DNA of 64,000 nt from Bordetella genomosp. 9 (GCF_002261425.1 NZ_NEVJ01000002.1:124001-188000), one strand, 5' to 3'; shown: positions 8,594-16,820, numbered from the stretch's first letter. Notes: generated by a model not told the origin, from the sequence alone. Numbers and translations are program-made.

Positions 8594-8609
8594 TGGCATG
8601 TATTTTGCA
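8594..8609 (+). promoter_or_regulatory. sigma-54 promoter of nasT
   Basis: The plus strand reads TGGCATGTATTTTGCA, again one change from the sigma-54 consensus, with GG (8595-8596) and GC (8607-8608) 10 bases apart. The start would fall near 8620, leaving a 20-base leader with GGAGGAG before the nasT ATG at 8640. Confidence 0.8.
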
Positions 8610-8639
8610 TTGCACAAGGCGGGAGGAGAGGATAGACAC

Positions 8640-9218
8640 ATGCTCAGGGTAATGTTGATCAAGGATGGCGAAGGGCGCGTGGCCGAGTTGCGGAACACCC
8701 TGGAGCAGGGCGGCGTCCGGATCGTGGCCGAAGTGCTGCCGGACGCCGACCTGTCCGCCGCCGTCGCACGCCATGCGCCGGACGTCGTGCTGATCGACGC
8801 CGACGCGCCTTCACGCGATACGCTGGAGGGCGTTTGCGTCGCCAGCGCCCACAGCGACCGCCCGGTCGTCATGTTCACCGAAAGCAACGATCGCCAGACC
8901 ATGCGGGCGGCGCTGCAGGCCGGGGTTGCCGCCTATGTCGTGGGCGAGGTGCCCGCATCGCGCATCCGCAGCCTGCTGGACGTCGCCATCGAACGTTATG
9001 CCGTGGATCGTGCACGCCGCGAGGAACTGACCGAAGCCAAGCTGCGGCTGGCCGAGCGCCAGGCCGTGGAAAAGGCCAAGGGACTGTTGATGTCCCTGCG
9101 CGGGGTGTCGGAAGAAGAGGCCTATCGCATGCTGCGCGAACACGCCATGAAGAGCCAGAAGCGTATCGGCGAAGTCGCGCAGGCCATGGTGGACGCGGCG
9201 GGCTGGATCAAAAGCTGA
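8640..9218 (+). CDS. nasT: nitrate/nitrite-responsive ANTAR antiterminator
   Basis: A 192-aa response-regulator-like RNA-binding protein of the NasT/AmiR family. The N-terminal half is a pseudo-receiver domain (VMLIKDGEG, VVLIDADAPSRD), and the C-terminal 60 residues are an ANTAR domain (ERQAVEKAKGLLMSLRGVSEEEAYRMLREHAM). It should bind the A-x-x-G loops of the nas leader and allow read-through. In other proteobacteria a nitrate sensor, NasS, holds NasT inactive; no nasS lies next to it here, although an NrtA-like protein could play that part. The start is the ATG after GGAGGAGAGG; an upstream in-frame ATG at 8598 overlaps the promoter. The gene is divergent from the operon it controls. Confidence 0.92.
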   Translation: MLRVMLIKDGEGRVAELRNTLEQGGVRIVAEVLPDADLSAAVARHAPDVVLIDADAPSRDTLEGVCVASAHSDRPVVMFTESNDRQTMRAALQAGVAAYVVGEVPASRIRSLLDVAIERYAVDRARREELTEAKLRLAERQAVEKAKGLLMSLRGVSEEEAYRMLREHAMKSQKRIGEVAQAMVDAAGWIKS

Positions 9219-9225
9219 TCGCCGA

Positions 9226-10692
9226 TCAAAGATACGGCGTCGCCAGCCAGATCACCTTGTTGCGCAGCCGGACCAGGAAGGGCGCCGAATCCAACAGCTC
9301 CAGCGTCTGCGCCTTGGACGAGGCAATGGTCGCGTCGATCCGCTTGCCGATTTCCACGGCGACCTCGCGGTCGTAGATTTCCGTGTCCAGCTCGAAATTC
9401 AGCCGCAGGCTGCGCGGGTCCAGGTTGGACGATCCCGCGTACGACCAGGCATCATCGACCGTCATGAGCTTGGAATGATCGAACATGCCGGTCGTGCGCC
9501 ATACCCGGCAGCCGCAGCGGATGACCTGGTCCAGCTGTGCCGTCATGGCGTAGTCCACCAGCCGCAGGTTGTTCCTGCCGGGAATGACGATATCCACGCG
9601 TACGCCACGCCGCGCCGCCGTGGCCAGCGCGCCGATCAGCGTCTGGTCCGGCAGGAAGTAGGGCGACTGGATGCGTACGTGCCGCTGCGCCACCGCCAGC
9701 GCACCCAGCAGCATGTTATGGGTGCTGCCGAGCGAGCGGTCGGGCCCGGACGGCACGCAACGCACCGCGGCGCTGCCCGGCGTCGGGTCGGCGGCATTGG
9801 CCGCGTAGTTGAACCACAGGCTGCCCGCCAGGGATTCGCCCGTCGTGAAATCCCAGTCGTGGGCGAAGACCGATAGCAGCTGGATCACCAGCGGGCCTTC
9901 GACGCGAAAATGCGTGTCGCGGTTGGTCTCCTCGCGGGACAGGGCGCTGACGAACGCGGCGCGGATGTTCATGCCGCCGGAAAAGCCGACGCGGCTGTCC
10001 ACGACCAGGATCTTGCGGTGGCTGCGCAGATTGGCGTACGGCATGCGCAGGAAACCCAGCGGATTGGTCATGAAGCGCGCCGTCGGCACGCCGCCTTTCT
10101 TCAGCATCCGGATGATGGGCGGACGCGAATAATGCGCGCCCACGGCATCGATCAGGACGCGGACCTGTACGCCGCGCGCCTGCGCCTCGATCAGGGCCTG
10201 CGCGAATTCGCGGCCGATGGGATCGTTGTCGAAGATATAGCTTTGCAGCGCCACGGTATAGCGGGCCTGGCGGATGGCCTGGATCATGGCCGGATAGGCT
10301 TCATCGCCGCCGTCCAGCATCCGCACCGAATTGCCGCCCACCAGCTGGAAGTGGCTGACCTTGTCGGCCAGCCGTTTCAATGAGGCGAACTGCGGCGCGG
10401 ACAACGGCACGACGTCCAGTTCCACCGCCGAAGGCTCGCGCGCGTAGGCCACCATGGCCTCGTCGCGCTGCTGCGAAACGCGCGTGATGCGTATGCGGTT
10501 GACGCCCGCCACGAAATAGGCCGCCGCGCCGAACAGCGGCGAAAACAGCGTGACGCCGACCCAGCCGATGGCCGCGCGCACGTCGTTCTTGGTCATGGCG
10601 GCATGTATCGCCGCGCCGGCGCCGGCGACCAGGCTGACCGTGAAAACGATATGCGGCCAATAGGTGAGAAGGATCTGATGCAGTTCGCGCAT
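9226..10692 (-). CDS. cls: cardiolipin synthase (phospholipase D family)
   Basis: A 488-aa inner-membrane enzyme that joins phosphatidyl donors to make cardiolipin. Two N-terminal hydrophobic helices (IVFTVSLVAGAGAAIHAAM and GWVGVTLFSPLFGAAAYFVAGV) precede two phospholipase D motifs: HRKILVVDSRVGFSGGMN near residue 225 and HSKLMTVDDAWSYAGSSN near 405. Both keep the catalytic His and Lys. The length matches bacterial Cls (about 480 aa). The chosen ATG starts MRELHQILL; the frame runs further upstream without good coding character. It is convergent with nasT, 7 bases away. Confidence 0.92.
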   Translation of the reverse strand: MRELHQILLTYWPHIVFTVSLVAGAGAAIHAAMTKNDVRAAIGWVGVTLFSPLFGAAAYFVAGVNRIRITRVSQQRDEAMVAYAREPSAVELDVVPLSAPQFASLKRLADKVSHFQLVGGNSVRMLDGGDEAYPAMIQAIRQARYTVALQSYIFDNDPIGREFAQALIEAQARGVQVRVLIDAVGAHYSRPPIIRMLKKGGVPTARFMTNPLGFLRMPYANLRSHRKILVVDSRVGFSGGMNIRAAFVSALSREETNRDTHFRVEGPLVIQLLSVFAHDWDFTTGESLAGSLWFNYAANAADPTPGSAAVRCVPSGPDRSLGSTHNMLLGALAVAQRHVRIQSPYFLPDQTLIGALATAARRGVRVDIVIPGRNNLRLVDYAMTAQLDQVIRCGCRVWRTTGMFDHSKLMTVDDAWSYAGSSNLDPRSLRLNFELDTEIYDREVAVEIGKRIDATIASSKAQTLELLDSAPFLVRLRNKVIWLATPYL

Positions 10693-10887
10693 GTGGTTAT
10701 TGGGTTTGTTGCCGGGCGAGTTGCAAGCATGCTGGCCGGCTCCCGAGGAGCCGCCTTGGTCGGGAGGATACCAAGCCCGCGCGTGAAACTGAGCCGACGG
10801 CGCCGTCAACGCCGCGCTTCAGGTGGCGGGGAGCAACACTTGAAATGAGGTCGGCAACTCGTGCTAGAATCTCGCTTCTTTGCTGCG

Positions 10888-10963
10888 GTGGCTGTAGCTC
10901 AGTTGGTAGAGTCCCGGATTGTGATTCCGGTTGTCGTGGGTTCGAGTCCCATCAGCCACCCCA
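10888..10963 (+). tRNA. tRNA-His (anticodon GTG)
   Basis: A full cloverleaf: acceptor GTGGCTG/CAGCCAC, D-arm with AGCTCAGTTGGTAGAG, anticodon loop TTGTGAT with anticodon GTG, T-arm GGGTTCGAGTCCC and an encoded CCA at 10961-10963. A G at 10887 supplies the extra -1 guanosine opposite discriminator C, the identity mark of tRNA-His. tRNA 3' ends are common sites of integration, and a lower-GC accessory stretch follows. Confidence 0.98.
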
Positions 10964-10980
10964 AAATTACATTTGAAATC

Positions 10981-11014
10981 AGGCGCTTACGGTCATTCCG
11001 AAGCGCCTTTTTTC
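10981..11014 (+). terminator. intrinsic terminator after tRNA-His
   Basis: AGGCGCTT (10981-10988) and AAGCGCCT (11001-11008) form a perfect 8-bp stem around a 12-base loop, followed by a run of T residues to 11013. Confidence 0.85.
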
Positions 11015-11330
11015 GTTTCGCGAGAGTTTGCTGGAGATGGCCGTAGGCCGCATATCGCTGCAACGCGAAGTAAGGTCGTGATCGGTGACCAGGTCTCCCT
11101 CGTCAACCGTTCCATCGTACGTCCGGGTCCGTGCGTTCATTGCGTCTTGCCACGATGAACTCCAACGCTCACTGCCTGACCCTGTCGCTGAAGCCGTGCT
11201 GACTGGCCAGGTCCAGGGTGTCACATGAGCCAATGAGCTGGCTAGCACTCACCGCGACGCACCTGCAGCGGTGGAAGCGTTCCCCAAATTTCCATCAATA
11301 TCCAGTAAAATCAGAAAGCTAAGAGGTCCT
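11015..11330. other. intergenic stretch before the antitoxin gene
   Basis: No reading frame here has coding character and I see no RNA gene. Composition is less GC-rich than in the flanking core genes. It presumably contains the promoter for the VbhA-type antitoxin at its right end; no clear -35/-10 pair could be fixed. Confidence 0.4.
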
Positions 11331-11525
11331 ATGCTTACTGCAAAGCAGATTGCTCAGCGGCAGCACGATGCGCGCAACGCGCTGGCCAGCCAACGTCTGG
11401 AAGGCCTGGAGCCCGATACTGAAGTGCTCGAAGCGATGCAACGGTATATCACCGGGGAAATCGAGCTGAGCGATGTTCTGAAGGACTTCGTTGGGCGAGT
11501 GGCTCGTGGCGAAGTACACGGCTAA
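11331..11525 (+). CDS. VbhA-family antitoxin of a Fic toxin
   Basis: A 64-aa protein (MLTAKQIAQRQHDARNAL...) with the inhibitory helix motif S-x3-E-G (SQRLEG near residue 20) that defines class I Fic antitoxins such as Bartonella VbhA. The Ser-Glu of this motif blocks the ATP gamma-phosphate pocket of the Fic partner. The rest (EVLEAMQRYITGEIELSDVL) also fits the VbhA family. Its 3' end overlaps the start of the Fic frame, as in vbhA-vbhT. The Fic gene downstream is frameshifted here, so the antitoxin may no longer have a live partner. Confidence 0.85.
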   Translation: MLTAKQIAQRQHDARNALASQRLEGLEPDTEVLEAMQRYITGEIELSDVLKDFVGRVARGEVHG

Positions 11526-12425
11526 CGACGTTTACTCGGACCCTCAGAGTGGCGTCCTATACAACCGCTTGGGAATCACTGACGAGCCGACACTGGCGAA
11601 GATAGAGGCGACATTCGCCCATCTTCGCGCACTCGAACTTGTGGAGAGCCCCGTTCAGGGGACGTTCGATCTGGCCCACCTGCAGCAAATACACCGGCGA
11701 TTGTTCGGCGATGTGTATGACTGGGCTGCCAGATTCGTACGGTTGATATTTCGAAGGGCGACACGCGGTTCGCCAATTTCGGCCAGATCGAAGGCTATGC
11801 GCCGCAGATCACACAGCCGCTTGCGCGTGACCGGTACCTGCGTGGTTTGAACGTCGAAGAATTCAGTCGAAAAGCAGGCCACTATCTGGGCGAGCTGAAC
11901 GTGCTGCATCCATTTCGCGATGGGAACGGCCGCGCCATCCGTGAGTTCTTTCGGCAACTGGCCAGCGAGGCGGGTTATGCGATCCAGTGGTATGGCGTCG
12001 ATCGTCGGCAATGGGTCCAAGCATCAATCCTGGCCTATGAGGGCGATTCGCGTCCGATGGCATCCCTGATTCGCGAGAACCTGATTGATCTCGACCAGGA
12101 GCACGCGGTTGACTTGGCCAAATCCATTGCGGGCGCCGACGCCCGCATCGCACATGCTATCCCGGGGAACGCGTATGAGGGAACGGTCCTCGGTGCGACC
12201 GAACGCTATGTCGTACAGCAGTTTCAAAGTGAGGGCCTGGACGTCGTTCTGCATGTGCGCGATCCGTTGGTGAATGCAGAGCAGCTCGTTCCAGGTCGCT
12301 CGTGCGAAATCCGATATCCGCATGGAAACGTTGGCCTGGTGCGCGCGATAGCGCAAGACACCGATCATGATATCCAGCAGGATCACCCGCGCGACCTGAC
12401 GCGAAGCACGCGATTGGAGCGCTAG
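11491..12425 (+). pseudogene. VbhT-like Fic AMP-transferase toxin, frameshifted
   Basis: Two frames together encode one VbhT-like Fic protein. Frame 1 gives YSDPQSGVLYNRLGI ... HLQQIHRRLFGDVYDWA. The homology resumes in another frame with IRTVDISKGDTRFANF and continues through the intact active site HPFRDGNGRAIR (catalytic His). The break is at about 11727-11730: restoring one G (gctggccag instead of gctgccag) rejoins the frames as DWAGQIRTV. The distal part has a KfrB-like segment (AYEGTVLGATERYVVQ ... GRSCEIRY), a domain found at the ends of conjugative proteins; this assignment is tentative. The start is uncertain: TTG at 11491 with AAGGA upstream, or GTG at 11506. A sequencing error is the alternative to a real frameshift. 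Confidence 0.85.
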
Positions 12426-12609
12426 CTTTCCTCGTCCGTCAATGACTACTTCCGGCCATTTTCGGACGATCGATTTGGTAACATATTTTGGGGCGAGCGG
12501 CTCAGCTTTCACGTGCCGGATCGGCACATACGCGTACCGCTGTCTCGCTACTGGTTCTCAATTGAGACGGCAGATAGTAACCAAGATAAAGTGTTCACTG
12601 ACAGGTAGT

Positions 12610-13062
12610 TCACTCAGGATGCTGCATAAGTTCAATAGTGTGTCCGTCAGGTCCTCGGGTATAGACTAAGATTGTTCCGCTAGGCGCGGTTTGCGGTTCG
12701 CCGGAAGCAGTCCAACCGTAGGGGCGCATGCGATTTAGCATTGCGCGCAGATCGGTCACAGCAAACGTCAAATGAGCCGAGCCAACATCACATGGACGTT
12801 GCTTCAAAATCAAGCGGTCTTCTGGTGAGTCGTACTCGAGCAGCTCAATTCTGTATCCATCGGGGCCCTCTAGGAGAGCATTTCTCAAATAAGCCCCCGG
12901 CACACCGACTACTTGTTCCATCGCGTGCCCACCGCCAAGTTCTTTGCGGTAAACGAGTTTAAAGCCGAGAACTTCAGTCCAGAAATCAAGTACACCATCT
13001 ATCGACGCGACTGTCAGCCCAGTATGCTCGGTGCGTAATACGGTAGAGATTTGGTCGTTCAT
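12610..13062 (-). CDS. VOC-family (glyoxalase/bleomycin resistance-like) protein
   Basis: A 150-aa single-unit vicinal oxygen chelate protein with two beta-alpha-beta-beta-beta modules. Likely metal-ligand positions are His in RTEHTGLTV (residue 13), His in SAHLTFAV (about 96) and Glu in HTIELMQ at the C-terminus. DFWTEVLGFKLVYR and GPDGYRIELLEY are typical of lactoylglutathione lyase-like members. The substrate cannot be told from sequence. Codon use is less GC-biased than in the core genes, consistent with the accessory character of 11-14 kb. Confidence 0.85.
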   Translation of the reverse strand: MNDQISTVLRTEHTGLTVASIDGVLDFWTEVLGFKLVYRKELGGGHAMEQVVGVPGAYLRNALLEGPDGYRIELLEYDSPEDRLILKQRPCDVGSAHLTFAVTDLRAMLNRMRPYGWTASGEPQTAPSGTILVYTRGPDGHTIELMQHPE

Positions 13063-13259
13063 AAGTGCATCCTGCTATTACAGTCTAGGCCACAAATTCA
13101 CGCGATAGCTAAAATTCGGCCTGGACTGTCTTAGTTGCTGTTAATAGGTGGCCATTCTGGGTCGTCATCGGCCGGTCGACAAGGACGGCTCTGGGCCAGA
13201 AGCGGGCGTTGGAGGTCGCGTGATAATCTCGCCCGTTTCTTAATCAGTGACTGTCAAGC

Positions 13260-13784
13260 ATGTCTCGAGTTCATTTGATCGAGGGCCCGGTAGGGGCTGG
13301 AAAATCCACCTTCGGCGCGGCTCTGGCTGCAAGCAGCAACGGCGTGCACATCCCGCTCGACGAGTGGTTTGCGACGCTGTTCAGCCCAGACCGCCCGGGC
13401 GGCGATTTTGTGCCTTGGTATATTGAGCGAAAAGAACGGTTGCTGGGTCTAATATGGAACCACAGCCGCAGAGTACTGGCGTCGGGTCGAGACGTTGTGC
13501 TCGAACTTGGCCTGATCCAGCAGCAACCAAGAATCCAGTTCTGTCGAATGATCACGAACGAAGGATTTCCGCCTCACCTCCATGTCCTCGACGCACCCTT
13601 GGAAATCCGTCGTGCGCGTGTTCGACGCAGGAATGAAGAGCGAGGTCCCACGTTTTCCATGGTCGTACCGGATCATGTCTTCGAGATGGCGAGCAAGCTT
13701 TGGGAGTCGCCCGACGAACTCGAATGCGAAGAGTTCGAGATTAGCTTCGACACGGAGGGGGCGAACGCGTCGTTTGACGTCTGA
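13260..13784 (+). CDS. P-loop kinase-like ATPase (AAA_33 type)
   Basis: A 174-aa protein with a Walker A GPVGAGKST at residues 9-17 and the overall pattern of small P-loop kinases of the zeta-toxin or chloramphenicol phosphotransferase type. The likely substrate-binding Asp is in IPLDEWFATLF; the lid region is RRARVRRRNEERG, rich in Arg. VVLELGLIQQQPR fits the second strand. The real phosphorylated substrate is unknown. No antitoxin-like gene is adjacent in the same orientation. It could be a small-molecule or antibiotic kinase acquired with this accessory stretch. Confidence 0.75.
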   Translation: MSRVHLIEGPVGAGKSTFGAALAASSNGVHIPLDEWFATLFSPDRPGGDFVPWYIERKERLLGLIWNHSRRVLASGRDVVLELGLIQQQPRIQFCRMITNEGFPPHLHVLDAPLEIRRARVRRRNEERGPTFSMVVPDHVFEMASKLWESPDELECEEFEISFDTEGANASFDV

Positions 13785-14160
13785 GCAAGCCGGCCAGCAC
13801 GCGTCTTGAAAGACTGCCATCGGGCCAAGCAAAGGTCGGCTCAGGGTCGGAACCGGACATCGACCAGAGGCCCCTTCCGGCCAGAAGCAGCCTTTTGATT
13901 AATCCCCGCAAACGACTGGGGCACAGTTTATTGATGTTGTGGCCAAGGTATCCAGGCGCCCCGCTGTGAGCGGCGATGGCCCCTTTCAGAAAGAGCTCAA
14001 TACCCTGATGAGTTATATGAAGGACGACTCGGCTCGACGAGTACTGACATGAAAATCCTCCATTGAGCATCGCATGGCACAACGCCTCGCTTGCCTCCAA
14101 GTAGGCCGGTACCGAAGAGGCCGAACACGCAGCGTGACCGCCGCTAGCGATCGCCGCCAA
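13741..14160 (-). pseudogene. possible HEPN-like protein remnant
   Basis: An open frame of 139 codons has a stretch that looks like real protein: YLEASEALCHAMLNGG, then HQGIELFLKGAIAAHSG and GHNINKLC, the pattern of HEPN proteins (helix E-L-x-L-K, then G-H-x-L-x-x-L). There is no ATG before the motif; the frame opens at TTG within the neighbouring lipoprotein gene. The C-terminus is Arg/Ser-rich and overlaps the convergent kinase gene by 44 bases. I read it as a truncated remnant. It may also be a chance frame; the identification rests on a short motif only. Confidence 0.3.
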
Positions 14161-14635
14161 GGAACAGCTTGTCGCAGTAGCCGCCTTGCAGGTAGGAGGA
14201 CACGATGGTCTTCCGGGCGTCGGTGATGAAGGTCATGATGCACGTTTCGCCTTCTTGGGTGTAATAACCCGTTGGCGCGGTATTTTGCTGGTAGATCGGG
14301 GTCTGGGCTTGGCCGCCACCGGCAGGAAGCACTCCGACCAGCGTGCTGCCTGTCGACTCGGTTCCGGTCTGGACGAAGCGCTGGTGCTGGGTGGAGCCGT
14401 ATCGGGTCCAGGCGTGCGAGTAGCGGGGGTTCTGTGGGGTGCCGATGTTGGGATAGGTGGCCGACCCGCCCTGGTGATCTTCGGGGCCGAACCGCGAGGT
14501 GACCTCGGTCAGGTTATGACCGACCATGCTTTTCGCGTAGCGGTCCATCTGGTTGGCGGGCGGGTGGTAGACGCAACCGCCCAGCAGGACGAAACCCAGG
14601 GTGACGGAACAGGCGAACAGGGTACGGCGGATCAT
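14144..14635 (-). CDS. outer-membrane lipoprotein of unknown function
   Basis: A 163-aa protein with a lipoprotein signal: MIRRTLFACSVTLGFVLLGGC, lipobox LGGC with Cys21 as the acylated residue. The following Val-Tyr suggests transfer to the outer membrane. The segment MVGHNLTEVTSRFGPED resembles the start of SmpA/OmlA-type small lipoproteins, where a short helix precedes a Gly-Pro turn, but the rest is not recognisable. Two Cys (ETCIMTF and GGYCDKLF) near the C-terminus could form a disulfide. Confidence 0.75.
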   Translation of the reverse strand: MIRRTLFACSVTLGFVLLGGCVYHPPANQMDRYAKSMVGHNLTEVTSRFGPEDHQGGSATYPNIGTPQNPRYSHAWTRYGSTQHQRFVQTGTESTGSTLVGVLPAGGGQAQTPIYQQNTAPTGYYTQEGETCIMTFITDARKTIVSSYLQGGYCDKLFLGGDR

Positions 14636-14868
14636 GGAGTCGTTTTCGCGAAGTTCGAAAGCGTGAATTCTATTTCCGGGGCGGCCGGACAGAAATCCTC
14701 ATCAGGGAAGAAAATGTAACCATGCCTACGAGGTGTCGCGCCTCATGCGCGCGATCGACCTGTCGCCTTGCCTAGGGAATCCACCGATGGCCGCCCGGCA
14801 CGCGTCTGCCTAGACTTTATATGTATAAACATAAATATAAGTCTGGTCTATTGACCGCCGGAGGAGAC

Positions 14869-15906
14869 ATGCCCAAGCTTGCCCGTTCGATCGCGGTACT
14901 GGCCGCCATGTTCGCGTGCGTCGCCATGCAGGCCGCGCATGCGCAGAGCGTCGACGTCAAACAGCCCTTGACCATCGCCAGCCAGGGGAGTTTCTTCGTC
15001 GGCGGCCGGGAGGTGAAGTCCGAGACCTTGTCCACGCTGCCGCAGGTGGACCCGACGGGAACGGTGACGGTGGAGCAGATGTATGTGCAATACCAGGTGC
15101 CGGTCGACGCCAAGCCCGTGCAGGTGGTGTTCATCCACGGCTGCTGCCTGACGGGCGCCTCATGGGAGACGACGCCGGACGGCCGCATGGGGTGGTCGGA
15201 GTACTTCGTGCGCAAGGGCTATCCGACCTACGTCATCGACCAGGCGGCAAGAGGCCGTTCGGCGATGAACGCGGCGGCGATCTACGGCGTCAAGACCGGC
15301 AAGCTGCAGCCGGATACGCTGCCGGTCGGTTTCCAGGCAGGGCGCGAGGTCGCCTGGCCGTTGTTCCGCTTCGGCCCGCGCTATCCCGAATCCTATGCGG
15401 GCTCGCAATATCCGGTCGAGGCCCAGGAGGCGCTGTGGAAGCAGATGGTGCCGGACTGGGCCTATTCGATGTCCACGCCCAACCCGACGGTGCCCGCCTT
15501 GAACCTCCTGGCCCAGCGGCTTGGACGCGCGGTGCTGGTCAGCCATTCGCAATCCGGGATCTATCCCTTCCAGGCAGCGGTGCGCGGCCGCGCGGGCATT
15601 GCGGCCATCGTGTCGATCGAGCCCGCCGCATGTCCGGCGGCCGACAGCGACCTGACGCCTTATGCCGGCATACCCATCATGGTCCTGTTCGGCGATTACG
15701 TCGCGCAGTCCGCGGTGTGGGCGCCGCGGCTCGCGGCATGCGAGGCGTTTGCGCAGGCCGTGAATAAGGCCGGCGGGAAGGCCAAGGTCCTGCAATTGCC
15801 GCAGGCAGGCATGCACGGCAACACGCACATGCTGATGCAGGACCGCAATAATCTGCTCGTCGCCGACCTGCTGTCGGATTGGATCGATAACAGCGTGGGT
15901 CGATGA
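14869..15906 (+). CDS. secreted alpha/beta hydrolase, esterase 713-like
   Basis: A 345-aa secreted hydrolase with a signal peptide ending AAHAQ near residue 25. The core matches the family of Alcaligenes esterase 713: oxyanion region FIHGCCLTGASWETTPDGR with adjacent cysteines, DQAARGRSA, nucleophile elbow SHSQSG (second Ser), acid residue in IEPAAC and catalytic His in MHGNTHMLMQ. These esterases act on carboxylic esters in the periplasm; the natural substrate is unknown. The ATG follows GGAGGAGAC; an AT-rich stretch at 14815-14840 probably holds the promoter. The stop codon lies within a 16-bp tandem repeat. The gntR gene follows convergently. Confidence 0.85.
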   Translation: MPKLARSIAVLAAMFACVAMQAAHAQSVDVKQPLTIASQGSFFVGGREVKSETLSTLPQVDPTGTVTVEQMYVQYQVPVDAKPVQVVFIHGCCLTGASWETTPDGRMGWSEYFVRKGYPTYVIDQAARGRSAMNAAAIYGVKTGKLQPDTLPVGFQAGREVAWPLFRFGPRYPESYAGSQYPVEAQEALWKQMVPDWAYSMSTPNPTVPALNLLAQRLGRAVLVSHSQSGIYPFQAAVRGRAGIAAIVSIEPAACPAADSDLTPYAGIPIMVLFGDYVAQSAVWAPRLAACEAFAQAVNKAGGKAKVLQLPQAGMHGNTHMLMQDRNNLLVADLLSDWIDNSVGR

Positions 15907-15953
15907 CAGCGTGGGTCGATAATTGCGCGAGTCGATAAACGCGCGGATCGATG
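15890..15953. repeat. four 16-bp tandem repeats across the esterase stop codon
   Basis: Units at 15890, 15906, 15922 and 15938. The first two are nearly identical (acagcgtgggtcgat plus one base); the last two diverge but keep the GTCGAT/ATCGAT end. The esterase stop TGA (15904-15906) is formed at the join of units 1 and 2. Since 16 is not a multiple of 3, a change in copy number would move the C-terminus. No strong terminator was seen between the convergent genes. Confidence 0.8.
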
Positions 15954-15972
15954 GCCGCGCGGATAGCCCGCG

Positions 15973-16770
15973 CTACGCCACGTTCAGCGACATCGAGTAC
16001 TTCATCTTGTCGTGCGGAAAGGTCGTGATGGTGGCCAGCAGCAGCACGCCGCCGCCGCCGTAATAGCGCCGCGTGATCACGAAGCCCGCCGTCTGCGGCT
16101 CCACCTGCAATTGCCGCGCGATGGGCGCGGCGATGGGCGTGGCCGAGAACTCCTGGTTCACTTCGTGGATACGGTTGCCGAAGTGGTCTTCGATCAAGCG
16201 GAGCAGCGAAATCCGCGGCCGGATGTCGGCGCGCAGGTCGGCATGCGCCGGATTGGCGTAGATCACCGTGCACGCCACCGGCGTGTCCTGGTCGTCCAGC
16301 GTCTTGACCGAGTTGATGTGCAGCCATGATTGCCCGGGCTCGGCGCCCAGGTCCTCGGCCAGCCGCTTGCCGAGCTTGATCGTGCGCACGTCCCGCACCA
16401 GCAGCGCGGCGTTGCGCGCGTATTGCAGCAGGTCGGGGAACTGCGAGATGCGCTGCGTGAACCGGGTGCTGGCGTGGGCGGTTTCCACCCGCGTGCCCAC
16501 GCCCGGGCGGCGCGACACCATTCCCGCCACCGTCAACATGCGGATGGCCTCGCGGATGGTGTGACGGCTGGCGCCGAATTGCTCGCACAGTTCATGTTCG
16601 GTGGGCAGCAGCGTCATGACCGGATAGCGGCCGCTGCCGATGTCGCGCGCCAGCTGCTGGTAAATACTTTTGTAGCGTGGGCTGCCAGCCTCGTCATCCA
16701 GCCCCGTGGCCTGGCCGCGTGCCTCGCGCGCGTCGGCGGGCGCGAGCACGCTTTCGGAGGATCGGGTCAT
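15973..16770 (-). CDS. GntR-family (HutC/UTRA type) transcriptional regulator
   Basis: A 265-aa repressor. The winged-helix GntR domain spans about residues 30-100 (YKSIYQQLARDIGSGRYPVMTLLPTE, then the recognition helix ASRHTIREAIRMLTVAGMV and wing RRPGVGTRVE). The C-terminal UTRA ligand domain follows (WLHINSVKTLDD, NRIHEVNQEFSATPI). AAGGA lies 8 bases before the ATG. It is divergent from the Pot-type ABC operon; two copies of the palindrome TTGTCCGGACAA lie between them, one near each promoter, so it probably represses both itself and the operon until a substrate of the operon binds the UTRA domain. Confidence 0.9.
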   Translation of the reverse strand: MTRSSESVLAPADAREARGQATGLDDEAGSPRYKSIYQQLARDIGSGRYPVMTLLPTEHELCEQFGASRHTIREAIRMLTVAGMVSRRPGVGTRVETAHASTRFTQRISQFPDLLQYARNAALLVRDVRTIKLGKRLAEDLGAEPGQSWLHINSVKTLDDQDTPVACTVIYANPAHADLRADIRPRISLLRLIEDHFGNRIHEVNQEFSATPIAAPIARQLQVEPQTAGFVITRRYYGGGGVLLLATITTFPHDKMKYSMSLNVA

Positions 16771-16801
16771 TGGGTGGTTCCTTTGCGCTTTCTATCGGGG
16801 T

Positions 16802-16813
16802 TTGTCCGGACAA
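16802..16813. promoter_or_regulatory. GntR operator 1
   Basis: A perfect 12-base palindrome, TTGTCCGGACAA, 32 bases upstream of the gntR start. Well placed for autorepression of gntR and upstream of the -35 of the divergent operon. Confidence 0.75.
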
Positions 16814-16820
16814 TAACCGA

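Noticed and set aside
8355..8774. Small open frames in the nas-nasT control region
   Set aside because: They overlap the enhancer, promoters and nasT coding sequence and have no ribosome site or motif.
10888..10963. attL/attR pair for an integrated element at tRNA-His
   Set aside because: I could not find a second copy of the tRNA 3' end or an integrase in the window.
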